From contig CAJINV010000003.1 of assembly GCA_905178155.1 (NCBI GenBank), forward strand, positions 10,266,064-10,330,063: a DNA stretch of 64,000 nucleotides. The letters are read 5' to 3'. Position numbers and translations under genes: made by a program. The first letter of the stretch is position 1, and every line of letters starts with the position of its first letter. Below the pieces are notes generated by a model. It was not told where the DNA came from, did no database searches, and saw only the letters and a list, made by a program, of their open reading frames with translations. Positions 43,487 through 55,162 of the stretch are shown here, in pieces. The DNA is from Amoebophrya sp. A120 (Eukaryota; Sar; Dinophyceae; Syndiniales; Amoebophryaceae).

Positions 43487-43564
43487 TTGGCTTTGCCTTT
43501 GCATACGTGTATGGTTCCCGGGACGGAAGGCGGCCCCTCCTCAGGGGGCCCCAGTGAAGCAATC

Positions 43565-44497
43565 ATGTCTACCGGATTCGGAAGCCATAGTTATAACGCC
43601 CACAGCCACGGCCAACAGCTGCGTGGGCCTGGTGAGGAGCTCCCTCTCTTGAAAGACTGGACCCAGCAGATGGAACAAGCCCGGGTATGGCGCATTCTGA
43701 AGGCAAAAATGCTTACGCCCTGGCGCAGTCAGGGGTATTGCCGGGCACTTTGTGCGTTTTACGTGTCTCTCATTGCGTACCTAGTCACCGTCAGCTACGT
43801 CATGTCCACTCGCTTGCAGCAGCATCCGGTTCCCAGTCGCAATTGGGGTTGCCACTACATCCACCAACTACCCAGCGCTTTCCTGAGAATATTCCGTAAG
43901 GCTTGTTTCTTCATGTTATGAAAAGTTTCATCGAACAGCATCGCAAATAAAAATATCCCTTTATTTACTAGCTCGAGCTCATTTCGTTGATGTTCAAGAT
44001 TTTGAGAAACTGATGTGCACCAACTGCAATCGGAATCACCGACTTTCTTGTGCGAGGGGAATCGTTCCGGTGTTTTTTCTTTGTGAAGCCGCAGAAGAGG
44101 TATATTGATGGCGATATCATCTGGTCGTGAAGGAACTTCATGAAAATAAAATTAAAAACTTTCTACAGTGGTTCCGATTCCGCTGGCTTCCTTGTTGTTT
44201 GGAATCGGTGTGCTGCGGTACCCGTTGACCACCTGGATGAATGCGCTGGTATGTTTCTGCCACGCGTTCTGCGGACTCTGCATTGCGTTCATCTTCATTG
44301 TGGACGAGCTACCCGGGTTCGAGGCGCCACTAGACTCCTATGGCTTTCGTAGCTACACGCCCTTTCACTTCGTTCCTGCCACCGTTGGTTATTGTTTCGT
44401 CGAGGCCGGTCGAGACATCGCTTGTCTAGTTGCGATCGCTGACGCCGTGGTAGTTACTATGACCTACAAGCAGTGGCGGAAAAGCACGGTATATTAA
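43565..44497 (+). CDS. Polytopic membrane protein, two exons
   Basis: Exon 1 (43565-43895) has a hydrophilic N-terminus and one membrane segment (ALCAFYVSLIAYLVTVSYVM). It ends at a GTAAGG donor in phase 1. Exon 2 (44169-44497) starts after TTTCTACAG in the matching phase. It encodes further membrane segments (LVPIPLASLLFGIGVL, NALVCFCHAFCGLCIAFIFI, GRDIACLVAIADAVVVTMTY). The joined product is about 216 residues with four likely helices and ends KQWRKSTVY. An alternative donor (GTATAT at 44489) would extend it to more exons. The family is not recognised. Confidence 0.55.
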
Positions 44498-44572
44498 ATG
44501 GCGACTCAGACTTTTTTGTGTCGCTGGTCGGATTATGTCTTTTAGAGTGAGAGAATTACACCGGGTACAACT

Positions 44573-44872
44573 TCAACTTGTGGTTGTGTTCTTTTCTTTA
44601 TGTCGCTGCGGCTGCTGGTCACAAGATCCAAAACCGATGATGATCGGAGCGCGTCCGCGTGGCGCACCACCTTGAGCAGGTCGTGTGCACTCCTTCGGAT
44701 TGCATTTCTGAGGGCGTGGCTTGTTCACAGGGATCTGCAAACGTAAAGTGGCCGTCGCGGTCACCAAAATCACTGCCTTTAGATGTTCTCGCAACTTGAG
44801 CATGATGACGGTGATGAAGCTGAAGAATGAAATGGACAATACGAATACAAATAACCTGAAATAGAAATACAT
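44573..44872 (-). CDS. Small unidentified minus-strand ORF, hydrophobic N-terminus
   Basis: The 99-codon frame begins MYFYFRLFVFVLSISFFSFI, a strong signal-anchor-like stretch. It then has a basic, proline- and cysteine-containing body (VNKPRPQKCNPKECTRPAQG). It is convergent with the membrane-protein gene. No family is recognised, and a chance ORF cannot be excluded. Confidence 0.3.
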   Translation of the reverse strand: MYFYFRLFVFVLSISFFSFITVIMLKLREHLKAVILVTATATLRLQIPVNKPRPQKCNPKECTRPAQGGAPRGRAPIIIGFGSCDQQPQRHKEKNTTTS

Positions 44873-47823
44873 TTATTTCTAATGTATTTTTCCACCAGAA
44901 CGGTACGCGCTGAGGCCCAGAAATATTCGTAGTAGCATCGTGATTTGGGTCAAACCTTGCGTATATACCCGGGCGTGGTGCCCTCGTGGAACAGCTTTTT
45001 TGACGCTGTGCAAATATAAGGACTTTATTGGCCTACGCGCGCCATACCATGCGGGTTGGCTCTTCGGAGTCTTCTGGTTTTTGCTTTTGTCTTTTAGGCA
45101 CGTCTTTCCGGGATCCCGGGATTTTCGGGATCCCGGGATTTCTCGCGAAACTGGTGAAAAAGTGGAAAAGTTGCGTTGTTTTGACAGCGAATCACGATGG
45201 TAGGCCCTCTTTTTCACGAGCTTTTTCACCGTGAAAAAAATCGTGAAAAAGCGCACCAATTGCGTCGCGAATCGTGATGCTACGGGCCTGTTTCCGGAGT
45301 TGGTTTTTCCTGGTTTTCCGCGATATTTCGCGAAAGCCGCGCAGCCAAATCACGACGGCAGGGCCCTTTTTTCACGATGTGTCTCACCGTGACACAAATC
45401 GGAGAAAGCGTTGCGCATCTATCTCGAACCGCGATGGTATGCGCCGGCTTCCGGAGTTGGTTTGCGTGGTTTGTCGCGATCGCCGCGTTTGTGAGTCTCG
45501 ACGGGGCGATCGCGACGGTGTGGCCCGTGTTTCACGGAGCGCCCCCCCTTGCGACGCTTCTCGCCAGGCTTGTGGGCGGTGTCGCGGGGACCCAATCACG
45601 AACGTGACCGCGCACCGCGGCACATGTGGGCAGTATTTGTATTAATTTCCGTTGCGCGCCCGGGCGCGTGTCTATTTTTCCCTTGCCGACCCCTGCCGGC
45701 GCCCGCGTGTCAGAATCCGCACGCCCTACCAGCGCGCGGCCAGACGACATACGGCTCCGACGGCTCGGCGCACTGCGTGCCCTGGCGCATGTGGGCGCCA
45801 GCGCTTGGGGGCAATATTTCCCCGTGCGTGATGAGGGCAGTATTCCCCGCCACACTTCTTGGCTTTGCCTGTCGCGCGTTATGTGTCTTCGGTTCTTGCT
45901 TGCGCATTCGCCTCACGCTTCATGTCTGCCTGGTTTGGTTGGTTGCTGGTTGTCAATACGCCCGAACGACAACGATGCACCAGAACGACAACGCGCGACC
46001 CCGCCGCGAGTTGTCGCTCTGGGGTATTGAGAGCCAACCCGCATTCACAGCCAACCCACAACCAGCACCGCCGCCGCGAACTCCCTCGGCACGCCCGCCC
46101 GCGTATCGCGGCCGCGCTGGCTGCCGGGAATGTGATGGCGCGCGCGGGCAGCATTTCGGCTGCCCCTCTCTTTCCCTTCGGCCCGCGCCGAAGCACTACG
46201 GCTGGGGACGCTTTGGGGCCCCTCGGCGCCGCGCGCGGGCGCCTCAGTGTGGTGGGCCTTGCTACCCGCCGCGCTGCCTTACGGCTCGGGCCCGCCCGGC
46301 CTACGGTTGCGGCCCCCCGGACGGGCGGACCACTTACAGAACAGCCACCACCGAGGGGCGCGGCCAGGCTGGCGCCCAACAGAAGCGGCGCAGTGGTTAG
46401 GTCCGTGGTGAGACCCGCGGGCGCAATAGCTGTGCGCAACAGGAGCCGCGCAATGGTTAGGTCCATGCTGAGGCCCGCGGGCACAGTAGCTGCAGTTCCC
46501 CCCCCCTCCCAAACAAGATGGCGGACCAGCGGGCCATCCACAGCACTCCTCCCCCCAACCAGCAATGCGGGCGGCCTGCAAGGCAGGCGCCTAGCACGTG
46601 GGCGGCCCCCTGCGTGCCCACGGCCAAAACAAATCGGGCGGAGTAGACCAGCAAGGCAGCCGACTCTAAGCCCCAAAGGCTGGGGCTTCCCGCCTCTTTT
46701 CCCCAAAGCTGACTGAAACCATCCAAACGCGCTGGACGGTGGGGCCTCCCAAGCTTGCCCCTTACAGGCAGGTAACTAAGAAGGTGGAGGCCCGTTCCGG
46801 ACCTGATAGGGCGGGAGTGGGGGCCCCCTGCGGGCGGGGGCGGCAGGGAGGCGGGGCTCCCTTGTGGGCAAGGAGGGCCGCGGGGGCCCCCCGCGGGAGG
46901 GCAGGAGACCGCTTTCGGCCGCCAGCCCGCTGGAGGCGGGGGGCCCCCTGCGCGCAGGCAAGGAGGCAGGGGCCCCCCTGCGCGTGGGCAGTGAAAGAAG
47001 GAGGCGGGGGCCCCCCTGCAGCCGCCGTACCCAGCGGCCGGGAGGGCGGGAGCCGGGGGGCCCCCCCTGCAGGCGCGATGCCCAGCGGGCGAAAGGGTGG
47101 GAGGGGGGGCGGGTAAGGAGGCGGGGGCCCCCTGCGCGTGGGCAGTGAAAGAGGGAGGCGGGGGCCCCCCTGTAGGCGGGATACCCAGCGGGCGGAAGGG
47201 CGGGACCCGGGGGCCGGGGCCCCCCGTGGGGAGGATACCCAGCGGGCGAGAGGCGGGAGGGCGGGGGCCCCCTGTTTTCCCCGAGGGTATGCTCGACGCA
47301 AAAATAGCAACCTTCGCCGTGCCATCGTGTTAAAAAGCCTGGGCCTCAGCACGTACCGGTCTCTTTTCCAAATGCTTACTAATACATGCGCGGCACCAGG
47401 ATAAGAAATCTAAATGAGTTCATTAATTACTATCTTCGAGCGGCTGGCGAGGGCGAGCTTGTGAGTCCAGGAAGAGAGAAGATAAGGGTCGGCAGGTTAA
47501 TAGGTATGCGAGGGCTGGGTCCCGCCTCATCCTCAATGCGTCGCTATAATGCATCTCCTTTCCTAATAAAAGCGGGCAAGCGCCCCGTCTCGGCTAAACG
47601 CCGCCCGAATCGATTGCGCGATCGAAATGCTCCCCGCCCTCCCGCCCTGGAGTGGTGTCAGGAACGCGCGTACTCGCTGGTAGGCTTTTGTTCCTACCCT
47701 CTTCCCCATCGCTGTCAGACGAGTATGCGCCCTACCGCCTTGACAGAGCGGCGTCGGCGCAAGACATGTGATACAAATTCCCTTGAAGTCGATAAAATGC
47801 GCATCTGATTCATCTGAACGAAG
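44873..47823. other. Repeat-rich GC region, no gene supported
   Basis: 45100-45420 has palindromic CCCGGGATTT and GTGAAAAA-type repeats. 45430-46730 is GC-rich with overlapping open frames on both strands and no conserved protein. 46740-47280 is a GGGGGCCCCC repeat array. 47290-47820 has no visible feature. Confidence 0.4.
46800..47275. repeat. GGCGGGGGCCCCCTG repeat array 1
   Basis: The palindromic core GGGGGCCCCC recurs about every 50-70 bp, linked by GCGCGTGGGCAGTGAAAGA or ACCCAGCGGGCGGAAGG segments. A related array with different linkers lies at 59.77-60.24 kb. Confidence 0.75.
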
Positions 47824-48200
47824 CAGATTCGATCGATGTTGTTGAAATATCAAAACTTCAGGCGGACCATGAAGAGGGGGAAGGCATGAAAATGGCCTCG
47901 ACTTTGATGAAAAACGGTTTTCCAAAGGAGAAGGCGACTCTGAGTGAGTATATGCAGAAGCAGGTCGCTCTTTACCAGAAACGGCAGTGGACCATCCAGG
48001 CCTTTCACAAGCTGGTGCTGGTCATGCAAGGCATCGCAGTCATGGCCGTAATCGTCATTCTCCGGGTTTTGTACGTTCTATATCTTCATGGCGCCCACCA
48101 TTGGGTATTTTTGGTCTTCGGTTTCATTCCCCGGGAGGACGCACACTTCAGCTTTCAGGCGGACTTTCTGCGCGACATTACAAACGGCCATCTCTGTTAA
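47824..48200 (+). CDS. Possible exon of a membrane protein
   Basis: After an AG at 47822-47823 or 47825-47826 the frame reads DSIDVVEISKLQADHEEGEG, then KKATLSEY-type amphipathic sequence and a hydrophobic helix (LVLVMQGIAVMAVIVILRVL) followed by another short one. It is open to a stop at 48200. It requires a phase-1 donor upstream. The preceding membrane gene's candidate donor is phase 0, so an extra exon would be needed to join them. Confidence 0.35.
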
Positions 48201-51200
48201 CGCAATCTGGGGGAAAATCTTCCAAGAACCTTCCGAAATGTTTCCAGCGCCCCAACTTTTCAGGGCGTCAGTAGATTGCAAACTGAAGGGCGCCCCATTG
48301 CGCTTGCGGTGGGCTGGGCCGCATCTATATCAGGGCGGTGAATAATCTGACGCACAGCATTCCGCCGGGCTCAATTTTTGAGCCGCATGGCACGGCGAAC
48401 CGCGCAAAGCGCCTGCCATTGCCGGGCGCTGTCTTTTCTTCAGGCGCCGCACGCTATCGGTTCGCCTGATTGGTATGCAGTGAGGCCAGGACCGTTCTAG
48501 TCTGGCGGCCTCTCTGCCAGGCACCATGCATGCCGGCCGGCAGTTTTCAAGCGGCGGCCGGAAATGCAAAATGCTTCCGCCCCTCGAGCGGCCGGGGCCT
48601 TAAATGCAAACCGGCGCAGCAGCGTGCTATCGATTTCCAGCCGATGAAATGACGCAAGCAAGGGAGCCCGCCGGCAAAAGAGGCGCCCTCTGACGCGCCC
48701 AGCGCCTTGATTTCTAGCGATTCCGGCTGCCCCGAAAGGCGCGCCAGAAAAGTGGTAGCACGAAAACGGCATCACCGGGTCCGCATGGTGTTGGCTTGAT
48801 TTTGTCCCACGTTGGCTCGGGCCTCGCAAAAGACGCCACCAACCGGCCGCCGACCCCCTAGGCGCGTGGGCCGATAGACCCAAGGGCAGGGGCCGCGTTC
48901 TTATTGGCAAAAAACAAAAGAAGCGCGCCCCACCAAAAAGCTTAAGCGGGCCCGCATGTTAATTATCCCATTGGGCCGACCCCGGACGCCCACACACTCA
49001 CATGGATGGCTTGCTCCGACGGAGGCCCAGGCGGGCCATAGCATGCGGCGAAGGCCTTCCGTTTCGAGCCCAAGTGGCATGCTGCTTTCGGCCGTTATTT
49101 CCATCGGCCCCCGTGCCATCGTGCATAACATTAGGCACGGTGGCATGGTGGCCATAAAAGTTGCGTCGCTTTTTGGCTTCAAGCCAGAAAATAATCGCCT
49201 GCGGCCTTACTTCCGCCTTTCCTGGGCGCGGCATGTCTTGGTGAGGGGGGCGGCGCCCTTCTGGCCATGCCATCAGAGCAACGAACCAGAGGAAAGCGAG
49301 GCGGCGAACCCGCCTCCTGGGGGCCCTGGCAAGGTGGGCCCGCCGGCGGCAAGGCGCCGCGCGCAGCAGATTGCGTGCCGGTTGCCGGGCGAAACGGCGC
49401 GGCGCCTTTGAATAAGGAAAAATAATCACACGAGAGTGATGTGCCCCGGAATGGCCCCGAAATCCTTCCGAAATCCTTCCGAAATGTTTCCAGCAAGTTG
49501 CAAAAAAGTGCCCGCCTTTTTCAATGAAAAAATGGCAAAAAAGTGACGAGCCCGAAACAGGCTTAGTGGAAGGATTTGGGAAGGATTTCGGAAGGATCCC
49601 GGAAACATTTGGCGCCTTACAAATTCACTTTTCAAGAAATTTTTTTTTTTGTGGTCTGCCACTTGCTCGGGACGGTCGATCATAGCACCGGCGGAAGGAT
49701 TTCGGAAGGATTTCGGAAGGATTTGGGAAGGATTTCGGAAGGATTTCCGGGACGTCCTGGACGGAGTCTCGGAAGGATTTCGGAAGGATTTCCGGGACCT
49801 TCCCGGAAGGCCTTCGGGAAGGCCTTTGATTTCAGCGGGATTCTTCGTCCGGTGGCACTCCCCAGGGCCCGAGAACCAGCTGGCGAGGTGCCGCAGGGGC
49901 CGCCCCGCACGCAGCTTGCCTAAGCCTGCCGGCCGAGTTCTCTAGGCTAGGTAGGGCCGCTGGTCGCTTGCGCGGCGGGCAGTTTCGGTGGCCCGGTAGC
50001 CCTTTGCGGGTTTTTTGTATGTAGCGCGCCCATGGACGTTCCGGTCTGGCGGGTTTTTTTGCGAGGTATTTTGCAAAATGCCCGGCAGGCTTCAAGCGGC
50101 CGGCAGTGTTTTTTCCGTCACATAAAAAGCATCCGCCCACTGTCTTATCCAGCAGCCGGGGCGTTGATAGCAACCAGCCAAGCCCAGTGGTATTCGTAGT
50201 CTATTGGTTGGCGCTTGATAAAACGACGCGCGGGGGCTGGCAAAGGGGGTGCCCGTCCGAGGCGCCCACCGCCTTCCTTGGCTTCTGCCGATTTTGGGCG
50301 CCCATGCATTTCGGGGCGCCAACAGAGCAGCAGCCCGGGAAAACACCGAGCCCGCATCGCGGGGGCCCCATTTCGGCCCGCGTTCGGGCCTCGCAAATAA
50401 AGACGTCACCAGAGGCGGCCTTGCAGAGGCGGCCTGAAGGCCAGGCCTCACGCTTTCCCGAGCGAGGCGAAAGAGAAAAAAAAAGCGCGCCCAGCCAAAG
50501 ATCGGAAGCGGGCTCCTGTGTTATGGGCACGATTTCGGGCGCCCAGGGGGGGGCCTGCCCTGGTGGAGGCCCAGGCGGCGCCTCAGCTTGCATCCGGGGC
50601 AAGGCTTCTCTTTTCGAAGACAAATGCCTGGCAATTTATTTCGGGCCGTTATTCACACCGGGCGCCGTAGCGCCGTGCGTAACATTTGGCGTGGTGGCCA
50701 TACACGCTGCGTCGCTTGCTCGCTACGCTTCTTGGCTTCAAGTCAAGAAGACCGCTGTGGCCCCACTTCCCCCACCGAGGCGGCTACTGTTTTGCAGCTT
50801 TCTTTCGGTGTAGCGCGCCCAGGGATCGAGGGGTAGGCCCCCGGATGTTGTGGCGCTGGCTCAGCGTGGTGAAACGGGCGCAGATCTTTCACAGCGCGAA
50901 CGCGCGCCGCGCATCAGCGCACTGGCTGGTCCTCGTTGCCGTGAGTTGCCTACCCCAGCAAGGCAAAAAAGTTAGGAGGCAACCCAGCTGCGCTCAGGGT
51001 CGAGAGGGCGCGGGCATTGGTGGGGTGCTGGAACGATTTGGGAAGATTTTTGGAAGAATTCCCGTGCGGGTGCGTTATCAGGCGGTCCGTTTGTAACGAC
51101 ATGATTATGACGCTCGCCCTGTTCTATACCGTATGTATCATGCCGCTTGCCTTGGTGTGAAAAAAAAAAACATCCTCACGGTTTTTCTTGGATTGCGTAG

Positions 51201-51240
51201 ATACTTGTGACATACCCATACGACAGGGCGGTCACGTATC
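48201..51240. other. Interspersed and tandem repeats, no gene
   Basis: 48.6-49.4 and 50.1-50.85 kb resemble the GC-rich interspersed family at 6.4-6.97 and 24.98-25.61 kb. They share GACGCGCCC, GATTCTAGCGATT or GCCGATTTTGGGCGCCCA-type motifs, and the last copy is apparently inverted in part. 49.45-49.83 kb is a GGAAGGATTTC array. Open frames here are compositional. Confidence 0.45.
49455..49830. repeat. GGAAGGATTTC short tandem and inverted repeats
   Basis: CCGAAATCCTT units run at 49457-49490. The reverse-complement form GGAAGGATTTC runs at 49567-49610 and repeatedly at 49693-49795, so the two strands face each other. A single degenerate copy occurs near 48225. Confidence 0.8.
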
Positions 51241-52386
51241 TACATCCGTTACCTTGACATGTCTAGCCAGCACCTCTTCTTCCTCTTGCCGTTGTGTATC
51301 AATACTTGGGAAGATCGCGATCTTTTGTACGTATCTATCAGTATCTTCCTGAATTGTGCCACTCCCAGTCTCTACTATGTGGTAGGTGTTGAGTGTGATA
51401 GCGTTCGAAGAACTACTACACGGGACCGGATTTGCGGTAATTTTCGGTAAAGCAAAATAAAAGCGTCCTGCTCCTTTCACAGTCTTCGACCGAACTTAGG
51501 AATAAAACTTCGTTTTTTTCTGGTTAGATATGATAGAGAAGACAGCAGCACAACAGTATATTTCATCTGCTCTGTACCTCCTCGAATTGAAAATTAATTT
51601 GTATTTAGTTTAACTATATAATATCATCTACTCGAACTCGCCGCCCATTCCTTTTCGTATTATTTCGGCAGCTGTATATGTACGTTTGCAATGAATTGCA
51701 TTCCGAGGATGTGTTTTGATTGTTTGCGTTTCACATGGTTCTCTCTGCCGTGCAACAAGAGGAACGGACAGCATTTTTATCGTCATGCTAGCTCATGAGA
51801 TCGTGCTCGAGCGTGGTGCCGTCATTCGAGCTACGTGGTGCCGTCAGTGTTCGAGCTACGTACTTTCCAGTGTTTTGTACTTCAAAGCCATGGCACAGAC
51901 ATGCGCTTTCTTTGATGCCGATGCAGTACTCTCTGCTGCTCTCGAGTTTGGATGAAAGATGGGTTGTTTATCGATCATCTAGATCTATCTCCTCGAAGTG
52001 TGTGGTTGTGGTGAAGCTGAAGCCAACCAGAAAGAATCCTGCTCCTTTATCCTTATCAGCCATCATGGCTTCTGTGGAACGATAGGAGTCAAGCGATAAT
52101 TGAAGACAGCGCTATCTCTTCTGCCACCATCATGCGCATAATTAAAGGCAGCGCGCGCAACCGTACCAGGTAGCGGAGTAGAGAGGGAAAGAAACAATTC
52201 TTCAGATGTTTTCGGAATCGGAAATCTTTGGTAGCGATTGGATGCTGGGATCGCACTCACAGAGCTTGGCCCTAGATCTGCGCGGAACATTTGGCAGCGG
52301 GCTCCGATCAAAAGCAACTTTCCGCCGATCATCAAGTGTTGCTCTATAGCGTGTTATACAGTGAACATGAAGCATAATTAGGATAG

Positions 52387-52421
<35 letters not shown>

Positions 52422-52501
52422 CCTTTACCTTTTTAAGGCTTAGACAACTACAAGAAAAGATAAAAAGCGTGAACGTCGCAGCTTAGAGCGTCGGTAGGAT
52501 T
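51241..52501. other. Upstream region of ARPC3
   Basis: AT-rich DNA with short open stretches (51716-51955 is the most coding-like) and no recognised protein. A GAT microsatellite at about 52386-52421 lies 80 bp before the ARPC3 start. Confidence 0.4.
52386..52421. repeat. (GAT)n microsatellite
   Basis: About eleven GAT triplets in a row with one initial interruption, located in the presumed 5' flank of ARPC3. Confidence 0.9.
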
Positions 52502-53449
52502 ATGGTCCACCACTCCCGCTGGAACAAAAATGTAGCGGAGCGGCCTGGGGTGCAGCACAGGGGGAACATCATTAACGTGCACATCAAAGAAATAAGCCGA
52601 TCGCTTACTTTTGTCGGTGGTGTGCCGCTGCTTCCCCTGCGCAATTGCACGCAACAGCAGGAAGACCGGATCACGGGGAAGAAGCGAAAGAACGTCATCA
52701 ATGAGGATTTGAGCGTCTCAAGCGACATCGTCGACGAGGCTATCCAGGCCTACCGCCTGAATGGACACTTTCGGCATTTTGAAATCCAGGGCCATGGTGA
52801 CAGACTGATGGTGTATCTGTTTCTTTGGATTCAGGATATACTTGCCGCAACGCTGGAGGCGTATCCCGCATGGAGCGGAGGCCTGCTTGACGATGACTAC
52901 AACTGCGCTCATGATAAGGAGCCGTCGGTAGTAGAATCGTCGTACATCGGCAAGACTGGCGGTGTCGGTTCCTGTCTGCCTGATCAGCAGAAGATGTTAC
53001 GCTTACGGCATGGTAGTTCAGCCGGGTCTACGTTTGTGCCGGGCAGCGCCGCGGAAGCGAATAAGCACCTACACTTGCGACGAAAGCTTGAGCATGACGC
53101 GGCGGCCGATGGGTGCTCACCGGAAAAAGAAGCGGACTTCCTGCGTACGCACCTAGGGTTCAAGATTCCAAGTACCGCGACATGCTGCATGAAGGCGGGG
53201 AATACCGGTGCTGCGAGTTCGAAGGCAAACGCTGGAATGACTTCGGTGCAGACGCTGGAATGGCAAGTGCTACGTGCTTATTTGCGACAGCTGCGAATTG
53301 AGCTATTGGCGCGGGTTTTCCCATCACTTATTATGCCCGCACCTGCGGAACATGCCGGCGGCCCTACAGGAGTGATGGTTCCATCCAAGTGGTGGATGCA
53401 GTACAGCAAAAGAAAGTTTCTCGGTCTACATGGCTTACCCAAGAATTAG
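52502..53449 (+). CDS. ARPC3: ARPC3, Arp2/3 complex subunit 3 (p21-Arc), with insertion
   Basis: ARPC3 is a structural subunit of the Arp2/3 complex that nucleates branched actin. Family blocks are in order in one 315-codon frame: GGVPLLPLRN (39-48), DIVDEAIQAYRLNGHFRHFE (75-94), HGDRLMVYLFLWIQ (98-111), FLRTHLGFKIP (213-223), VLRAYLRQLR (256-265) and PSKWWMQYSKRKF (294-306). The usual length is about 175-180 residues. The excess is an insertion at about 122-209 (acidic, then Ser/Gly and charged), a smaller one at about 235-250, and a Pro/Gly loop before PSKWW. The start is the first ATG, and no intron is needed. Very likely functional, as all blocks remain in frame. Confidence 0.85.
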   Translation: MVHHSRWNKNVAERPGVQHRGNIINVHIKEISRSLTFVGGVPLLPLRNCTQQQEDRITGKKRKNVINEDLSVSSDIVDEAIQAYRLNGHFRHFEIQGHGDRLMVYLFLWIQDILAATLEAYPAWSGGLLDDDYNCAHDKEPSVVESSYIGKTGGVGSCLPDQQKMLRLRHGSSAGSTFVPGSAAEANKHLHLRRKLEHDAAADGCSPEKEADFLRTHLGFKIPSTATCCMKAGNTGAASSKANAGMTSVQTLEWQVLRAYLRQLRIELLARVFPSLIMPAPAEHAGGPTGVMVPSKWWMQYSKRKFLGLHGLPKN

Positions 53450-54034
53450 CGAGAAATGTTGCCCGTGTCCCTTAATTTTAATACGACAGAACCAGAGGCG
53501 GGAGATCGTCGGAGTTTTAGTGTTGCCTGGAACTTTACTTCGGAAAAAAATCCGTGTCCGATTGTGAATTTGTGCGCTTCAAAGCTTGATATAAGTGTCT
53601 TCAGTCATCAATTTGATGCGGATATCTGTCCCTGTCGACCGAGTCCGAGCCACGGAAAATGAGGCCACCGCCACCGCGGCGATTGCATTTCAATACTTGA
53701 CGGCTATGTTTTGAAGAGACATATTAATGTAGTCTAGTTGTAGTGTTCATGTTCAAAAAGGCAAAGGGAAAAAAAAATTTTAAAGAGAAAGTGACTACGA
53801 CAAGCACACGCTTTATATCACAGAGAGCGAAGTTTATTTCTATCACTTTTATGTCTACGAGATTATGATTTAGATATAGCTATAGATTTATTTCAGTGGT
53901 ACTGGTAGCATCAAAAACAAAATCAGGATGAGAGTCAGATCCGGCCTTTGTGAGGGGAAGTTTTTATGATGTTGACTTGGTCTACTTGAGCAACACGCAG
54001 AAAAGTCAAGCGTAGCCTGCATGCAGGCAGAGTC
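53450..54034. other. ARPC3 3' flank, no gene
   Basis: AT-rich after the ARPC3 stop; an A-rich tract at 53766-53780 may lie near its mRNA end. No further gene is seen. Confidence 0.4.
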
Positions 54035-55041
54035 ATGATCGTGACCACAATCGTCTTGTTCGTGCTTGTGTTCGAGGGAATCGAAACTAATGGTGAAGAG
54101 CGATGCAGCACACCAGACGAGTATGAACAAGCCGTATCTATATCTACTTTAAAACTCGATAATATTTGTCTGTATGTAGTTTGTGCGAGTGCTCCTGGAG
54201 TATTAAGAAAATCGGGCTCTCGCTCGTGTTTCAGTCGTCGTCGCGTGGCAGTACGAAAAAGTAGGCGAAGCCTTGCGGGGGCAAAGGTTTCCACCCAATG
54301 AATCACAGTATGTCTGCTGGGCCCCGAAAAGATGTGAGCTCGCTCATCCTGTCAATCGAGCTGTCAGGGTGACAGGTAAATTAGCAGCCTCGTCATGCTG
54401 CTTTCCCACAAGCGCTAGCGAGGATAGGACTGAAAGCGGCACCATCATCATCAAGTCAAACAAAGCGATGAGGATTATGATCGCAGCCACTGATTCCCGG
54501 TGCCGGATAAGCACCTGACCCACTTCCAGGGAAGCGCTCTTGCATTTCGTGCATGCACGGTCTCGTCCGAGCCAGCGGGCTCCTTGCATTTCGTACATGC
54601 GCGGTCTCGATTTTCATCGCGCAAGAGGGAGCCTGGCCCTCACAGACACTGGCTGCGTCTCAGAGTGTGTTCCGCGTGAGCCTGGCGGGCTTCTTTGACG
54701 CTGGCGCATTAAATATATATCTTAGAAAGATAGTCCTTTTCCTTTAGCTGAGATTAAGGAGCTCAGCAACGCCGCCACTTTGTTTGCCTCGTTCCGTCCC
54801 GAGAAGCAGAAGCTCGAAGTCCACCGCTTGCGATTCCTTTGATGAGGCTCGTCTTGTCGACGTCGTCATTTATGACCGTTGTTCGCCCCAATCGATAGGT
54901 TCTTGCGTAGTACTTAGCCAAGAACATTCATTCATAGCTATACAACTGGACCAGGAAAAGGCAAAAGGGCCTCATACTAAAAATCAGACAAGACCGCCGG
55001 CAAAGCCTCTCTTTTCAAAAGTACTTAGCATCAGTAGCAAA
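54035..55041 (+). CDS. Weak candidate gene for a small secreted protein
   Basis: A frame at 54035 begins MIVTTIVLFVLVFEGIETNG, which resembles a signal peptide with a cleavage region, then ERCSTPDEYEQA before a possible GTATCT donor. A second coding-like stretch at 54784-55041 (DSFDEARLVDVVIYDRCSPQ) could be a later exon. The junction was not resolved and no family is recognised. Confidence 0.25.
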
Positions 55042-55162
55042 TGAGAAGTGTCGATAATTAAATATGAAAATAATGTAGCAGAGAACAAAGTCGTACAAGT
55101 ACTGAAACTAATTATATTCATCGCATCAATAGTACCGCTTCACCTTCAGCTACATTAACGTC

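Noticed and set aside
45549-46716. ORFs of 275-285 codons on both strands
   Set aside because: Mirror-image open frames in GC-rich DNA with Arg/Pro/Gly-rich translations; stops are simply rare here.
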